Below are positions 9,060 through 19,090 of a stretch of DNA of 64,000 nucleotides, one piece after another (within the stretch, counting starts at the first letter, position 1; each line of letters starts with the position of its first letter). Made by a program: the position numbers and the translations under genes. The notes under the pieces are model-generated. The model made no database searches and was not told the origin of the DNA. It saw nothing but the letters and a program-made list of their open reading frames with translations. The stretch is from Thermogemmatispora onikobensis (lineage in GTDB: Bacteria; Chloroflexota; Ktedonobacteria; Ktedonobacterales; Ktedonobacteraceae): assembly GCF_001748285.1 (NCBI RefSeq), contig NZ_BDGT01000002.1:175566-239565 (forward strand), in the 5' to 3' direction.

Positions 9060-10619
9060 TCAGCCTTTGCCGAGTAACCAGCCTAGACGGGCAACAGCCG
9101 GCATGCTGCCATAGGGGCTGGCCTTGAGGCGCTGGTAGAGGAGGCTGAGGTGAGCCAAAGCGCGCCGGGCGTTGAGTGCCCTGGCTTCACTGGCTGCCTG
9201 TACAGCAAGCGAGGTTGCCACCTCGTAGTCCTTGAGCACCAGGTGAGCCAGGGCCCGATAAATCACGATAAACAGTCGGCGCGTCGCAAACAGCGACTCT
9301 GTATGCAGGCTGGCCTGGTCCAGCTCGCCAAGGGCCTGGCCAGCCTGGCCCAGAGCCAGGAGCGTTCTGGCGCGGTTGAGATGATAGTAGCCGACATCGG
9401 CAGCCAGAAAGTAAGGATCGTCGTCCTCGCTGACTGCACTCAGCAGCTGACCGGCCTGGTCAAGCAAGACCAGGGCTTGCTTGCGCTCAGGCTCATCTCG
9501 GGCCAGGTGGGCCAGAATATGCGCGGCCTCCTCCAGCACAAAGCGCTGAACGGAAGGACAGGTCTCGACTACACGTTCGAGGGCCTCGCCAGCGTGTCGA
9601 CGGGCGGCTTCCGTCTCCCCTAGCTCGAAATGAGCGATCGCCTGCCCGATCAGAGAATTGGCCAGCAGGTCCCGATAGACCCTCTCCCCTGGCGGCCCAC
9701 CCTGGTCGCTGGCCTGCTCCCAGCTACGGGCGATGGACTGGCAGAGTTGGACGAATGGCAGGGCACTGGCGACGCCGTAGAGGTCAGCTAATCCATCGGC
9801 CACTAATTGGGCATAGTTAAACTCCAGACGCAAGATGTCTCCTAGTAGTCTATTGTGTATAATAGGGGCAAGTCGCTTCAAATAACTGATGCGGTGCAAA
9901 GCTCGTGTCAGCAGCACTGGTTGACGAGTAATCCGAAATTCAGCGTAGAGTTCGGCTTGCTGGCGTTGGTAGGTGATCAGCAGGGGCTCCTCACTATTCT
10001 CGCTGATGAGGAGAGAAGGAAAAGGGAGGGAGCCAGGAGCCGAAGGGCGTCGTTCAGCGAGTCCTAGCAAATGGGGAGGGATGCCCAGGATAATGGAGAG
10101 CATGCGCCGACGCCGCGGGGAGTCCAGATAGTCGCTGCGATTCTCCATGCGACGGATTGCCAGCTCTGACAGGCCCAGAGCTTCCGCCAGATCGGCCTGG
10201 GTCCAGGCGCGCTCGCCATTCTCCTGCCGTCGCAACTGCTGCAGGCGATAATGCTTGATAACCGCCCCTGGTAGCGGATAGCCATCGTCGCCGGCGGGAA
10301 AGGCCGGGTAGCCCTCCTGTACCCACCAGGGCGGCGAGCCGGTGAGCCGCGGATGGTGGGGGTCAAGCCCCAGCAGCTCGGGAGGAATGGCCAGCAGCTC
10401 AACCAGTTGGCGCCGCCGCTTGAGCGAGTCAAGCCCCTGTTGCTGCTTCTCTAGGTAGTAGATCATGCGCGCGTGAACGCCGAGCCGACGGGCCAGTTCT
10501 GCTTGAGACCAGCCTTTGTGTCGGCGGAAATGCGCGACAACTTGTCCAGGATGTGGATAGTAGCCGTGTTCGTCTTCGGGATCGAAGGCTCCATAGCTCC
10601 GCCACCACTCAGCTGCCAT
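9060..10619 (-). CDS. Regulator with two XRE-type HTH domains and a helical-repeat tail
   Basis: A 519-residue protein. Two separate XRE helix-turn-helix units are visible: WSQAELARRLGVHARMIYYLE near residues 40-60 and WTQADLAEALGLSELAIRRME near 140-160, each followed by an LLGL element. The C-terminal 300 residues are alpha-helical with TPR-like composition (repeated A/L-rich pairs such as AIAHFELGETEAARRHAGEA), probably a ligand or dimerisation module. Start at 10617-10619 (MAAEWWRSYG) is preferred because an AAAGGA-GGGGA purine block precedes it; an in-frame upstream ATG would add 25 residues that overlap the leader palindrome. No signal peptide. The regulated genes are not known; autoregulation is suggested by the palindrome in its leader. 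Confidence 0.85.
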   Translation of the reverse strand: MAAEWWRSYGAFDPEDEHGYYPHPGQVVAHFRRHKGWSQAELARRLGVHARMIYYLEKQQQGLDSLKRRRQLVELLAIPPELLGLDPHHPRLTGSPPWWVQEGYPAFPAGDDGYPLPGAVIKHYRLQQLRRQENGERAWTQADLAEALGLSELAIRRMENRSDYLDSPRRRRMLSIILGIPPHLLGLAERRPSAPGSLPFPSLLISENSEEPLLITYQRQQAELYAEFRITRQPVLLTRALHRISYLKRLAPIIHNRLLGDILRLEFNYAQLVADGLADLYGVASALPFVQLCQSIARSWEQASDQGGPPGERVYRDLLANSLIGQAIAHFELGETEAARRHAGEALERVVETCPSVQRFVLEEAAHILAHLARDEPERKQALVLLDQAGQLLSAVSEDDDPYFLAADVGYYHLNRARTLLALGQAGQALGELDQASLHTESLFATRRLFIVIYRALAHLVLKDYEVATSLAVQAASEARALNARRALAHLSLLYQRLKASPYGSMPAVARLGWLLGKG

Positions 10620-10678
10620 GCTGTTATTCCCCGTCCTTTCTTCTACTACTCTTGAAAACCCCTGTGCTCCCGGAATCG

Positions 10679-10703
10679 CCACTTCTTGATACACAAGAAG
10701 TGG
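10679..10703. promoter_or_regulatory. Perfect 10-bp inverted repeat, candidate operator or leader hairpin
   Basis: CCACTTCTTG at 10679-10688 and CAAGAAGTGG at 10694-10703 are exact inverted repeats around a 5-nt spacer. The element lies between the promoter and the start codon of the tandem-HTH regulator, so it would be in the 5' leader of that transcript. Two HTH domains in the product fit a two-half-site operator. Confidence 0.6.
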
Positions 10704-10737
10704 ACGAATAATTTGAATATTTCAATGCCAGTATATC

Positions 10738-10766
10738 ATTGTAGCTTTTCATTCATAATTTTGCAA
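10738..10766 (-). promoter_or_regulatory. Promoter of the tandem-HTH regulator gene
   Basis: On the minus strand TTGCAA (10761-10766) and TACAAT (10738-10743) are 17 nt apart in an AT-rich patch. The predicted transcript would begin near 10731 and carry the 10-bp palindrome in its leader. Confidence 0.6.
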
Positions 10767-10871
10767 GCGGCCCGCATTCGGCTCGTATACTTCCTTGGAA
10801 CTTTCCACCCAGCCTGCACCTGGGCCGGGCGAGTGGCTCAGAGCGCGCCTGAGCGAGCCGGGGCTGGCGTC

Positions 10872-12449
10872 TCAGGCGTCGCGGTCGCGGAGGTCTCCTC
10901 TCTCCTGAGCGTGAGCCTTAGCCTGCGGCTGCTGATCGCCTTCTCCTTGCAGCAGCCACTGAGACAGGCGAGGGGCAAGACGACTGGCCCGGGCCGTTGC
11001 TGGCAGAGCTGCCAGAGTAGCCGCGCTTATGGAGAGCACAACGAGGCTGCCGACCAGGAGGGCCCAGCTAGCGTCGGGAAGCTGCGGGGTCCAGGAATGC
11101 GTCAGAATTTCCAGCGTTGCCAGGCTAGTGCCTGCCACGCCCACCACTGTCCCCGAGCGGAGCAGCCAGGGAGCCATCGCACTCGCTCCCAGGGCCGGGC
11201 ATGGCTGCTGGTAGGAGATCAGAGTTGTCACGTAAAAGCAGAAGAAAGCTACAAATAGGCGCAGCAACGTCATCGTAGCCAGCAGCGAGGCCATTACCGC
11301 TGGGGAACCCATTGTCTCTACGGACATCTGAGGGAGTACGACGAGCAGAACTGTGGCCACTATGCCAGTGAGGAGTGTTTGTATCACGAAAGCGCGCCAG
11401 GGAATGCGTTCCCGATTGAGCAAGGCCAGTCCGGTTGGTAAAAGGCCATCGAGGCTGGCTACAAAGAGCAAGCGTGCGCAAGCGGAAGTATGCACAAAGG
11501 CTGCACAGAGATAGAAAGCCAGCAAGCCGACCAGGGCCATATTGCCGGCGGTGTGGCCCAGGGCCATCTCAAGCACAAGGCCCGGTCCGCCGCCGGGTGC
11601 GACCAGAGCGGCGAGCGCGACGAGCAGATAGCTGCTGCAGACCAGTAGGGTGCTCCCAAGCAATGGGCGGCCTGGAGCGAGACCGGGGCGCAGCTCTCCG
11701 GCCATACTCAGAGGGGCACTATAACCAAGATAGAGGAGGGCGGCCAGGCTGCCCCCAGGGCGTGGGGACTCAGTCAGAGACCTGCCTGGGCGCCAGAAGG
11801 ATGGGGGGCGCCACGCTCCCTGTTGCAGCAGTACCAGGCTACAGATCCCGCTAAGGATCACAATGGCCAGGGTCAGTGCGCTGAACGTGTTCACGATGCG
11901 CTGCACCGTGCGCTGTCGTTGCCAGCCTAGCAGGAGCAACAGAGCCAGCAGGATCAAGATCGCCAGCTCCCGCTGCCACGGTTCGGCCAGCCAGCCTGCT
12001 TTCAGACCCTGCAGCGTAGCAACAAAACTGACCAGAGCGCTGACGGCTGCCAGCAGACCTGGCAACCAGTCGCTGATTCCCACAACTGTGCCCCAGTAGG
12101 GCCCGAGTAAGCGTGCAGTCCAACTATAGAGCGCTCCTTCGGAAGGAGCCAGGGCCATCAGCTGCGAGGTTGCCAGCGTCATGGGGAGCAAGAGCATCAG
12201 CGCACCCAAGGCGGCAGCCAGTAAAGCTGGCGGCCCTTCCCTGATCAGTTGCAGCACTGGGCTGGGGGCAAACACTGCTGTGAAATGGAGCAGACAAAGA
12301 TCGAGCGAGCCGATGGGCCTGGGCAAGGCCCGTCTCGTGTAGTAGTGGGAGAGCGCTGGCGGGCAGGTTGCCCGGGGAGCGCGGCCCAGCGGTCCTCCGG
12401 CCCCGGTTTGCATACTGGCATCCCTGCCATTTGGTTGCTGCCCTATCAT
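10872..12449 (-). CDS. APC-family amino acid/polyamine permease
   Basis: A 525-residue integral membrane protein with about twelve hydrophobic segments after a 40-residue polar N-terminus. The conserved first-helix region (LPRPIGSLDLCLLHFTAVF) and the EGALYSWTARLLGPYWG block fit the APC superfamily, where TM1 binds the substrate. AAGGAGG lies about 10 nt before the ATG at 12449. Its C-terminus is polar and charged. Nothing nearby fixes the substrate. It is transcribed toward the tandem-HTH regulator gene, 252 nt away. Confidence 0.85.
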   Translation of the reverse strand: MIGQQPNGRDASMQTGAGGPLGRAPRATCPPALSHYYTRRALPRPIGSLDLCLLHFTAVFAPSPVLQLIREGPPALLAAALGALMLLLPMTLATSQLMALAPSEGALYSWTARLLGPYWGTVVGISDWLPGLLAAVSALVSFVATLQGLKAGWLAEPWQRELAILILLALLLLLGWQRQRTVQRIVNTFSALTLAIVILSGICSLVLLQQGAWRPPSFWRPGRSLTESPRPGGSLAALLYLGYSAPLSMAGELRPGLAPGRPLLGSTLLVCSSYLLVALAALVAPGGGPGLVLEMALGHTAGNMALVGLLAFYLCAAFVHTSACARLLFVASLDGLLPTGLALLNRERIPWRAFVIQTLLTGIVATVLLVVLPQMSVETMGSPAVMASLLATMTLLRLFVAFFCFYVTTLISYQQPCPALGASAMAPWLLRSGTVVGVAGTSLATLEILTHSWTPQLPDASWALLVGSLVVLSISAATLAALPATARASRLAPRLSQWLLQGEGDQQPQAKAHAQERGDLRDRDA

Positions 12450-14800
<2,351 letters not shown>

Positions 14801-14816
14801 GATCGGAGTCACTGAA

Positions 14817-14880
14817 GAGTGGGTTGCAATAGGTTGTCTGAGCTGCTAACAGCGCCCGAGGCAATCGCTGCAACCCACTC
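14817..14880. terminator. 12-bp perfect inverted repeat after guaB
   Basis: GAGTGGGTTGCA at 14817-14828 is exactly complementary to TGCAACCCACTC at 14869-14880, with a 40-nt loop that can itself fold. It starts 16 nt after the guaB stop. No U-run follows, so it may be a 3'-end stabilising or Rho-linked structure rather than a classical intrinsic terminator. Confidence 0.5.
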
Positions 14881-14948
14881 GCCGCTGCTCTCCTCTGTCC
14901 CTGTCAGATCAGGGCAATATCTCCAGGCTCAGAAACAGAGCGCCTGCT

Positions 14949-14987
14949 CTCCTTCTTCTTTTTCTTCTCCTCCTCCTCCTCCTCTTC
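14949..14987. repeat. Polypyrimidine triplet tract
   Basis: A run made only of C and T on the plus strand, built from CTT then CTC units, lies between the converging guaB and amidase genes. It abuts the amidase stop codon. Mirror-repeat polypyrimidine tracts of this kind can form triplex DNA. Confidence 0.7.
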
Positions 14988-14988
14988 C

Positions 14989-15759
14989 CTATCCTCCACT
15001 GGCGCTCTGTGGCCGGCTGCCTGGAGGCCTTTCCTGCCCCTGGAGCCGGGCCAGCTCCAGCTCGACATTGATCAACCGGCGCTGGAAATCCGCGGCCACC
15101 TCACGCAACTCCTCCAGCTGCTGCCATAGTCCAGCGCAGCCAGGATCGCCCTCCGCAGCCGCCCGGGCCTGATCATGACGCGGGAGGAGCATCGCAGTCG
15201 TGGGCTTGCTCTCAGCAGCGACCGGCCTCAGCCTGTTGCGAGCCAGATAGGCGAAAAGTTCATCCCAGGGATAGGGACCCGGGCAGTAGCTGCGTCCCTG
15301 CGGATCAAGCGAGAAATGGCCAGTGATGCCCCCTTGTGCATCAGCGCGCCGTCGTGGAATGCCGTGCCGCTCACACAGATGGTCAATCAGCTGAAAGCTG
15401 GCCTGCTTTTGGGCCTCGGTCAGTTCGTCGCCATTATCGCGCCTCAGCTTGTGATGCTCAATTGAAAGGGTCACGTAGTTGGGATTGCCCGTCGTTCCCC
15501 ACCAGCGATCATGTCCCTGACTCACGGCTCCATTGCCCCAGGCCGCATCGGCCTCGCGTACAAGCTGGAAGATGCGCCCATCGCGCCCAATCAGATAATG
15601 GGTGCTTGCCTCCGTTGCGGGACGCTGGAAGAAGGCCACCACCTCCTCGGCAGTCGCAAAACCAGCGGTCCCATGCACAATGATCCAGCGCGGTCGCTCT
15701 CCTCGCCGACCGGCAAAGTAATGAGGCGAAGGGCACCACAGCGCTCCCGGTTCGTCCAT
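14989..15759 (-). CDS. N-acetylmuramoyl-L-alanine amidase (Amidase_2 / PGRP fold)
   Basis: A 256-residue zinc amidase of the T7-lysozyme type that cleaves the bond between MurNAc and L-Ala in peptidoglycan. RWIIVHGTAG carries the first zinc His; GHFSLDPQGRSYCPG near 160-175 provides the second His and the Cys ligand. The C-terminal 60 residues form a predicted coiled coil (LWQQLEELREVAADFQRR). The ATG at 15757-15759 is preferred because GAGGAGG lies 6 nt before it; another ATG 10 codons upstream has no such site. No signal peptide is visible, so it may act in turnover after lysis or be exported by another route. It could be a phage-derived lysin, but no phage genes surround it. Confidence 0.88.
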   Translation of the reverse strand: MDEPGALWCPSPHYFAGRRGERPRWIIVHGTAGFATAEEVVAFFQRPATEASTHYLIGRDGRIFQLVREADAAWGNGAVSQGHDRWWGTTGNPNYVTLSIEHHKLRRDNGDELTEAQKQASFQLIDHLCERHGIPRRRADAQGGITGHFSLDPQGRSYCPGPYPWDELFAYLARNRLRPVAAESKPTTAMLLPRHDQARAAAEGDPGCAGLWQQLEELREVAADFQRRLINVELELARLQGQERPPGSRPQSASGG

Positions 15760-15958
15760 CGCTCCTCCTCGGTTGGATTGATCACTCATTCAGCTGGCAT
15801 ACAGAGATCACCGATCAACCAGACGCCCGCCCGACTCGGCTCGGCTCTCCCCAGCCTGACCCTGCTTGCTCTTGGCCAGGTCAGAGCCAGAGCGGGGGAA
15901 GGCGGCTGGTATGGCTCATACATCTACATATAACCATTAGCCAAGAAGTCTCACCTGG

Positions 15959-15989
15959 TTGCGCTCTCAAGCCGTATCGTATACAATAC
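15959..15989 (+). promoter_or_regulatory. Candidate promoter overlapped by a 16-bp palindrome
   Basis: TTGCGC at 15959-15964 and TACAAT at 15982-15987 are 17 nt apart. The -10 lies inside GTATCGTATACAATAC (15974-15989), which is palindromic except for one base pair. A repressor bound there would block the promoter. The first gene downstream is the roadblock protein at 16213. Confidence 0.4.
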
Positions 15990-16146
15990 CAGCAGTCCCC
16001 GTATGGCAGAGCATAGGCGGGAACAGGCTGGATAATTGGCACCGGCGTTCCCTTCATCCACCTGCCGCGAGGTGCAACCCGTTCATACGTGTGTGGCTTC
16101 TTTTGCTCGCTAGCTGATAGGCGAGGCAGAGCAGTTTTCTCTGTAC

Positions 16147-16174
16147 GATCAATCGACCGACCTACCAACCGACC
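16147..16174. repeat. Tetranucleotide-periodic tract, seven NAYC units
   Basis: Seven consecutive 4-nt units of the form NAYC (mainly GACC, with GATC, AATC, TACC and AACC variants). It ends 38 nt before the first roadblock gene. A second, longer tract of the same 4-nt period lies on the other side of that gene. Confidence 0.75.
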
Positions 16175-16212
16175 CGTTGCGGTGGTGCGTTCCGTGAGAG
16201 ACGGAGGAGAGC

Positions 16213-16578
16213 ATGGTTGACCTGAAGCAGGCGCTAGGCCGCTTCCTAACCATCCCAGGCGTGAGGATGGCCATCCTCGTTGGGCGCGATGGCCTGCTGA
16301 TCGAGGGGGTCCCCCGCGATAGCAAGGAAGACCTCGAAGCCGTGGGGGCCATTATGACAAGCGGCCTGGGCGCCGCGGAGGCTCTGGGACGGGAGATCGC
16401 TCGCGGCGGGCTTGTTGGCGCTCTCGTCGAGTTCGAACATGGCCTGGTGAGCGCTGACCCCCTAGGCGACTTCGCGCTGATCGTGACGGTTTTCGACTCC
16501 GCTTCAGCTCTGGGGCGGGTTCGCCATCTGGTCAAAAGCAGCCGCGATGAGATCCTCGAAGCGCTCGATATCGCTTGA
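16213..16578 (+). CDS. Roadblock/LC7-domain protein
   Basis: A 121-residue single-domain protein of the roadblock/LC7 fold, small dimers that bind Ras-like GTPases and act as GAP or scaffold. The AILVGRDGLLIEG strand-turn and a central long helix ending in an LVEFEHG strand fit the family. GGAGGAG precedes the ATG. It lies 221 nt upstream of a second roadblock protein that resembles MglB more closely and is followed by an MglA-type GTPase, so all three probably work together. It has no membrane segment and no extra domain. Confidence 0.85.
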   Translation: MVDLKQALGRFLTIPGVRMAILVGRDGLLIEGVPRDSKEDLEAVGAIMTSGLGAAEALGREIARGGLVGALVEFEHGLVSADPLGDFALIVTVFDSASALGRVRHLVKSSRDEILEALDIA

Positions 16579-16590
16579 TCAGGCGCCGTC

Positions 16591-16693
16591 GCTCACTCGC
16601 TCGCTCGCTGGCTCGCTCACTCGTTTTTCTTTCTTTTGCTTATTTGTTTGTTGGCTCGTTGGTTCGTTCGTTGGTTCGTTCGTTCGTTCGTTC
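16591..16693. repeat. Tetranucleotide repeat tracts between the two roadblock genes
   Basis: 16591-16622 holds eight near-identical GCTC-type units. After a T-rich spacer, 16646-16693 holds twelve units of GTTC/GTTG type. The 4-nt phase is strict in each tract, as in slipped-strand microsatellites. It starts 13 nt after the stop of the first roadblock gene and ends about 106 nt before the next start. Confidence 0.9.
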
Positions 16694-16799
16694 TTGCTTC
16701 GCGGTTTGTTCATGACGCCCGCTGCTCGCTGGCGCTCATGAAGCTGTGCCTGTGCTGTGCACGCTAAGCTTGTTGTACCGGACCGGAGGCGGCGCGTAC

Positions 16800-17294
16800 A
16801 TGGAGCAATTATCAAATCTGGTTATTTCGGATCATGAACTTGAGGCTATCCGGGCAACACTGAGCAAGTTGTTGCACGATACCAGCGCGTCCACGGTGAT
16901 GTTGCTCGATAAGAGCGGCCAGGTGATCTCTAACTTCGGCAATGGGGTGCGCCGCAATGTGACTTCCCTGGGCGCCTTGCTGGCCGGTGCGTTCTCGTCC
17001 TCCCGCCAGGTGGCCGAACTCCTCGGCGAGAAGGATTTCCGTACGATCTTCCAGCAGGGCATGCACGAGAATATCTATACGACCCTGGTCGAAGAACAGT
17101 GGCTGCTGGTCATCGTCTTCGATAAACTGACCCATATCGGCCTGGTAAAGGTCTTGTCTAAAAAAGCTACCGATGAGCTGGTGCGCGTGCTTGCGCGCGT
17201 CAAGGCCGATACGTCTCGTCGAAAGACGTCCGTGATTAATGTGGAATTCCGTTCCTCTGTCGAGGATACGATCGATTTGCTTTTCCGCGATTAG
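16800..17294 (+). CDS. MglB-like roadblock/LC7 protein (candidate MglA GAP)
   Basis: A 164-residue roadblock protein closer to MglB than its upstream neighbour: STVMLLDKSGQVIS, a central helix TSLGALLAGAFSSSRQVAEL and ENIYTTLVEEQWLLVIVFD follow the MglB core order. MglB is the GTPase-activating partner of MglA in Myxococcus and Thermus. A 25-residue C-terminal extension (VINVEFRSSVEDTIDLLFRD) may be a docking segment. The ATG at 16800 is chosen over one at 16746 because GGAGG lies about 11 nt upstream. The GTPase gene starts 27 nt after its stop. Confidence 0.85.
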   Translation: MEQLSNLVISDHELEAIRATLSKLLHDTSASTVMLLDKSGQVISNFGNGVRRNVTSLGALLAGAFSSSRQVAELLGEKDFRTIFQQGMHENIYTTLVEEQWLLVIVFDKLTHIGLVKVLSKKATDELVRVLARVKADTSRRKTSVINVEFRSSVEDTIDLLFRD

Positions 17295-17321
17295 GGCCTG
17301 CTTCCGAGGTAACTGGTTTCT

Positions 17322-17897
17322 ATGGCTCTTATCAATATCGCTACTCACGAGATCCATTGCAAAATTGTCTACTATGGCATTGGATATTGTGGGAAGACTA
17401 CCAATCTGCAGTACGTGTATAAGAGCATTAATCCCGCTATCCGCGGCGAGATGCTCTCTATCGCGACTGAGACCGAGCGCACGCTCTTTTTCGATTTCCT
17501 CCCCCTCGACCTCGGTACTGTGCATGGTTTCCGCACTCGCTTCCATCTCTATACGGTGCCCGGGCAGATTCTCTATGAGCGTACTCGCCTGGCTGTCCTC
17601 AATGGCGCCGATGGAATCGTCTTTGTGGTCGATTCGCAAGCGGAAAAGTTTGAGGAGAACGTCCAGAGCATCGCCGAGCTGGAGATGTATATGCGTCGTC
17701 TCGGCAAGGATCTCGGCCATTTCCCCTTCGTGATGCAGTGGAATAAGCGTGATCTCCCCTCGGCTCTGCCTGTCCACGTGCTTGATCGCTACCTGAATCG
17801 CCGGCGGGTGCCTGCCTTCGAGGCGGTGGCTTCCAGTGGCATCGGGGTCTTTGCGACCCTGCGTGCGATTAGTAAGAGTGTGATCGCCCAGCTCTAG
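17322..17897 (+). CDS. MglA-type small Ras-like GTPase
   Basis: A 191-residue GTPase. G1 is GIGYCGKTT (19-27), the ETERTLFFDFLPLDLG block that is diagnostic of MglA follows at 50-65, G3 is TVPGQ (78-82), G4 NKRD (141-144) and G5 ASSG near 170. The family sets cell polarity and drives gliding or pilus pole switching by cycling between GTP and GDP forms, with MglB as activator. Here it follows the MglB-like gene by 27 nt. In non-gliding Chloroflexota the role is not established; polarity of filament or spore-forming growth is a reasonable guess. No effector gene is adjacent. Confidence 0.93.
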   Translation: MALINIATHEIHCKIVYYGIGYCGKTTNLQYVYKSINPAIRGEMLSIATETERTLFFDFLPLDLGTVHGFRTRFHLYTVPGQILYERTRLAVLNGADGIVFVVDSQAEKFEENVQSIAELEMYMRRLGKDLGHFPFVMQWNKRDLPSALPVHVLDRYLNRRRVPAFEAVASSGIGVFATLRAISKSVIAQL

Positions 17898-18094
17898 CCG
17901 CTTGACCGGGCGGTTGGCTTCTCTGTCTTGCCTGGCCCTGGTCAGGTCTGGCTCTCGAACATTGGCTGCCGGCAGCCGGGTGCGTGCTCGCCTGGTGACG
18001 CTTATCGGGTGGATAGAGCGAGGGGGATGAGGTGAGTGGCGCCGGGCAAGGGCAAGCAGCTCTGCCACTGCTTGATCTTGTCCCTGCTTGATCG

Positions 18095-19090
18095 ATGTTA
18101 TCCCAGATGCGCATCTATGGCTTCGATTTCACCAGTGCTCCCTGCCGTCGCAAGCCGATTGTCATGGCTATTGGCCAGCTAGAGGGCAGGAAGCTCACTC
18201 TTCTTGGCCTCAAAGACTGCTCCGACTGGCCTGCCTTCGAAGCCTCTCTGCGTCTTCCTGGTCCCTGGTTGGCGGCCATTGATCTCCCTTTGGGTCTGCC
18301 CGCCGTGGTCGTGAATGCGCTCGGCTGGCCAACAGCCTGGGCGAACTATGTGACGCTGGCGGCGCGGCTGGAACTGCCCACCTTTCTGGCGCAGCTCCAG
18401 CGCTATAGTGACGGGCAGCCCCCCGGTCAGAAGTTACCACGCCGGCCTACCGATGTTCTGGCTCAGGCGCGCAGTCCCCTGATGCGTCAGCGCGTGCCGT
18501 TGGCCCGCATGTTCTGGCAGGGGGCGCCGCGTCTCCTGGCGAGTGGCGCCTGTCTGCTGCCCTGTCATCCGACGGAGACCGGGCGCTGTATCCTGGAAGG
18601 CTATCCCGCCCTGGTGGCGCGGCGCTGGCTCAGGAGCCGGCCCTACAAAGGCGAGGGCCGAGGGCAGAATACTCTCGCCTCGCGCCAGGCCAGGGCCGAT
18701 CTACTGAGGGCACTGACCTCTTCTCAATTAACCCAGAGCTATGACCTGACGCTTGTTCTCCCAGCTGCCTATCGATCCGCCTGTCTGGATGATGAGCGTG
18801 GCGATCATCTCGATGCTCTCCTCTGCGCTATTCAGGCTGCCTGGGCAGCTCGGGCCAGTGGAGCCGTGAGCGCTGACACCTCCCGACAACTCCGAGAGCG
18901 TCTGAGTGCCCTGCTACCTGTCGACTGCAATCCCGACGAGGGCTGGATCTACGACCCCGCGCTTCTCTTGTCGCCTGCCCTCTCGTTCTCGTCGACGGAT
19001 CGTCCCCCTTGCAGTCTTAGCCCCGGTTCAGAGCAAGACGCTAATAATCCCGGCCAGGGTCACAATCACGCCGATGATGGCGGTCAATGA
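18095..19090 (+). CDS. DUF429 family protein
   Basis: A 331-residue protein. The family hallmarks are YGFDFTSAP at the start, AAIDLPLGLP near residue 65, EGYPALVARRWL near 170 and GDHLDALLCAIQAAW near 240, consistent with the RNase H-like fold proposed for DUF429. Biochemical function is unknown. There is no clear ribosome-binding site, so the start may be the ATG at 18095 or the one at 18107 (MRIYGFDF). The last 60 residues are serine- and proline-rich and overlap the end of the converging EamA gene by 63 bp, which may mean that the true tail of one gene is an extension. Confidence 0.78.
   Translation: MLSQMRIYGFDFTSAPCRRKPIVMAIGQLEGRKLTLLGLKDCSDWPAFEASLRLPGPWLAAIDLPLGLPAVVVNALGWPTAWANYVTLAARLELPTFLAQLQRYSDGQPPGQKLPRRPTDVLAQARSPLMRQRVPLARMFWQGAPRLLASGACLLPCHPTETGRCILEGYPALVARRWLRSRPYKGEGRGQNTLASRQARADLLRALTSSQLTQSYDLTLVLPAAYRSACLDDERGDHLDALLCAIQAAWAARASGAVSADTSRQLRERLSALLPVDCNPDEGWIYDPALLLSPALSFSSTDRPPCSLSPGSEQDANNPGQGHNHADDGGQ

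Larger units (their letters stand above)
15760..16212. other. Intergenic region upstream of the roadblock/MglA module
   Basis: A 453-nt stretch with no gene. It holds a 16-bp near-perfect palindrome overlapping a candidate promoter and a 28-nt tetranucleotide-periodic tract, both listed separately. The long leader this implies is unusual for the window. Confidence 0.6.

Noticed and set aside
16591..16693. CRISPR-like reading of the regular repeats
   Set aside because: Units are 4 nt with no spacers; this is a microsatellite. No cas gene is in the window.
16812..18068. Long minus-strand open frame (over 400 codons) across the roadblock/MglA genes
   Set aside because: It lies antisense to two recognisable genes, its product is rich in His/Glu/Arg with no family motif, and the frame is open only because of third-position GC bias.
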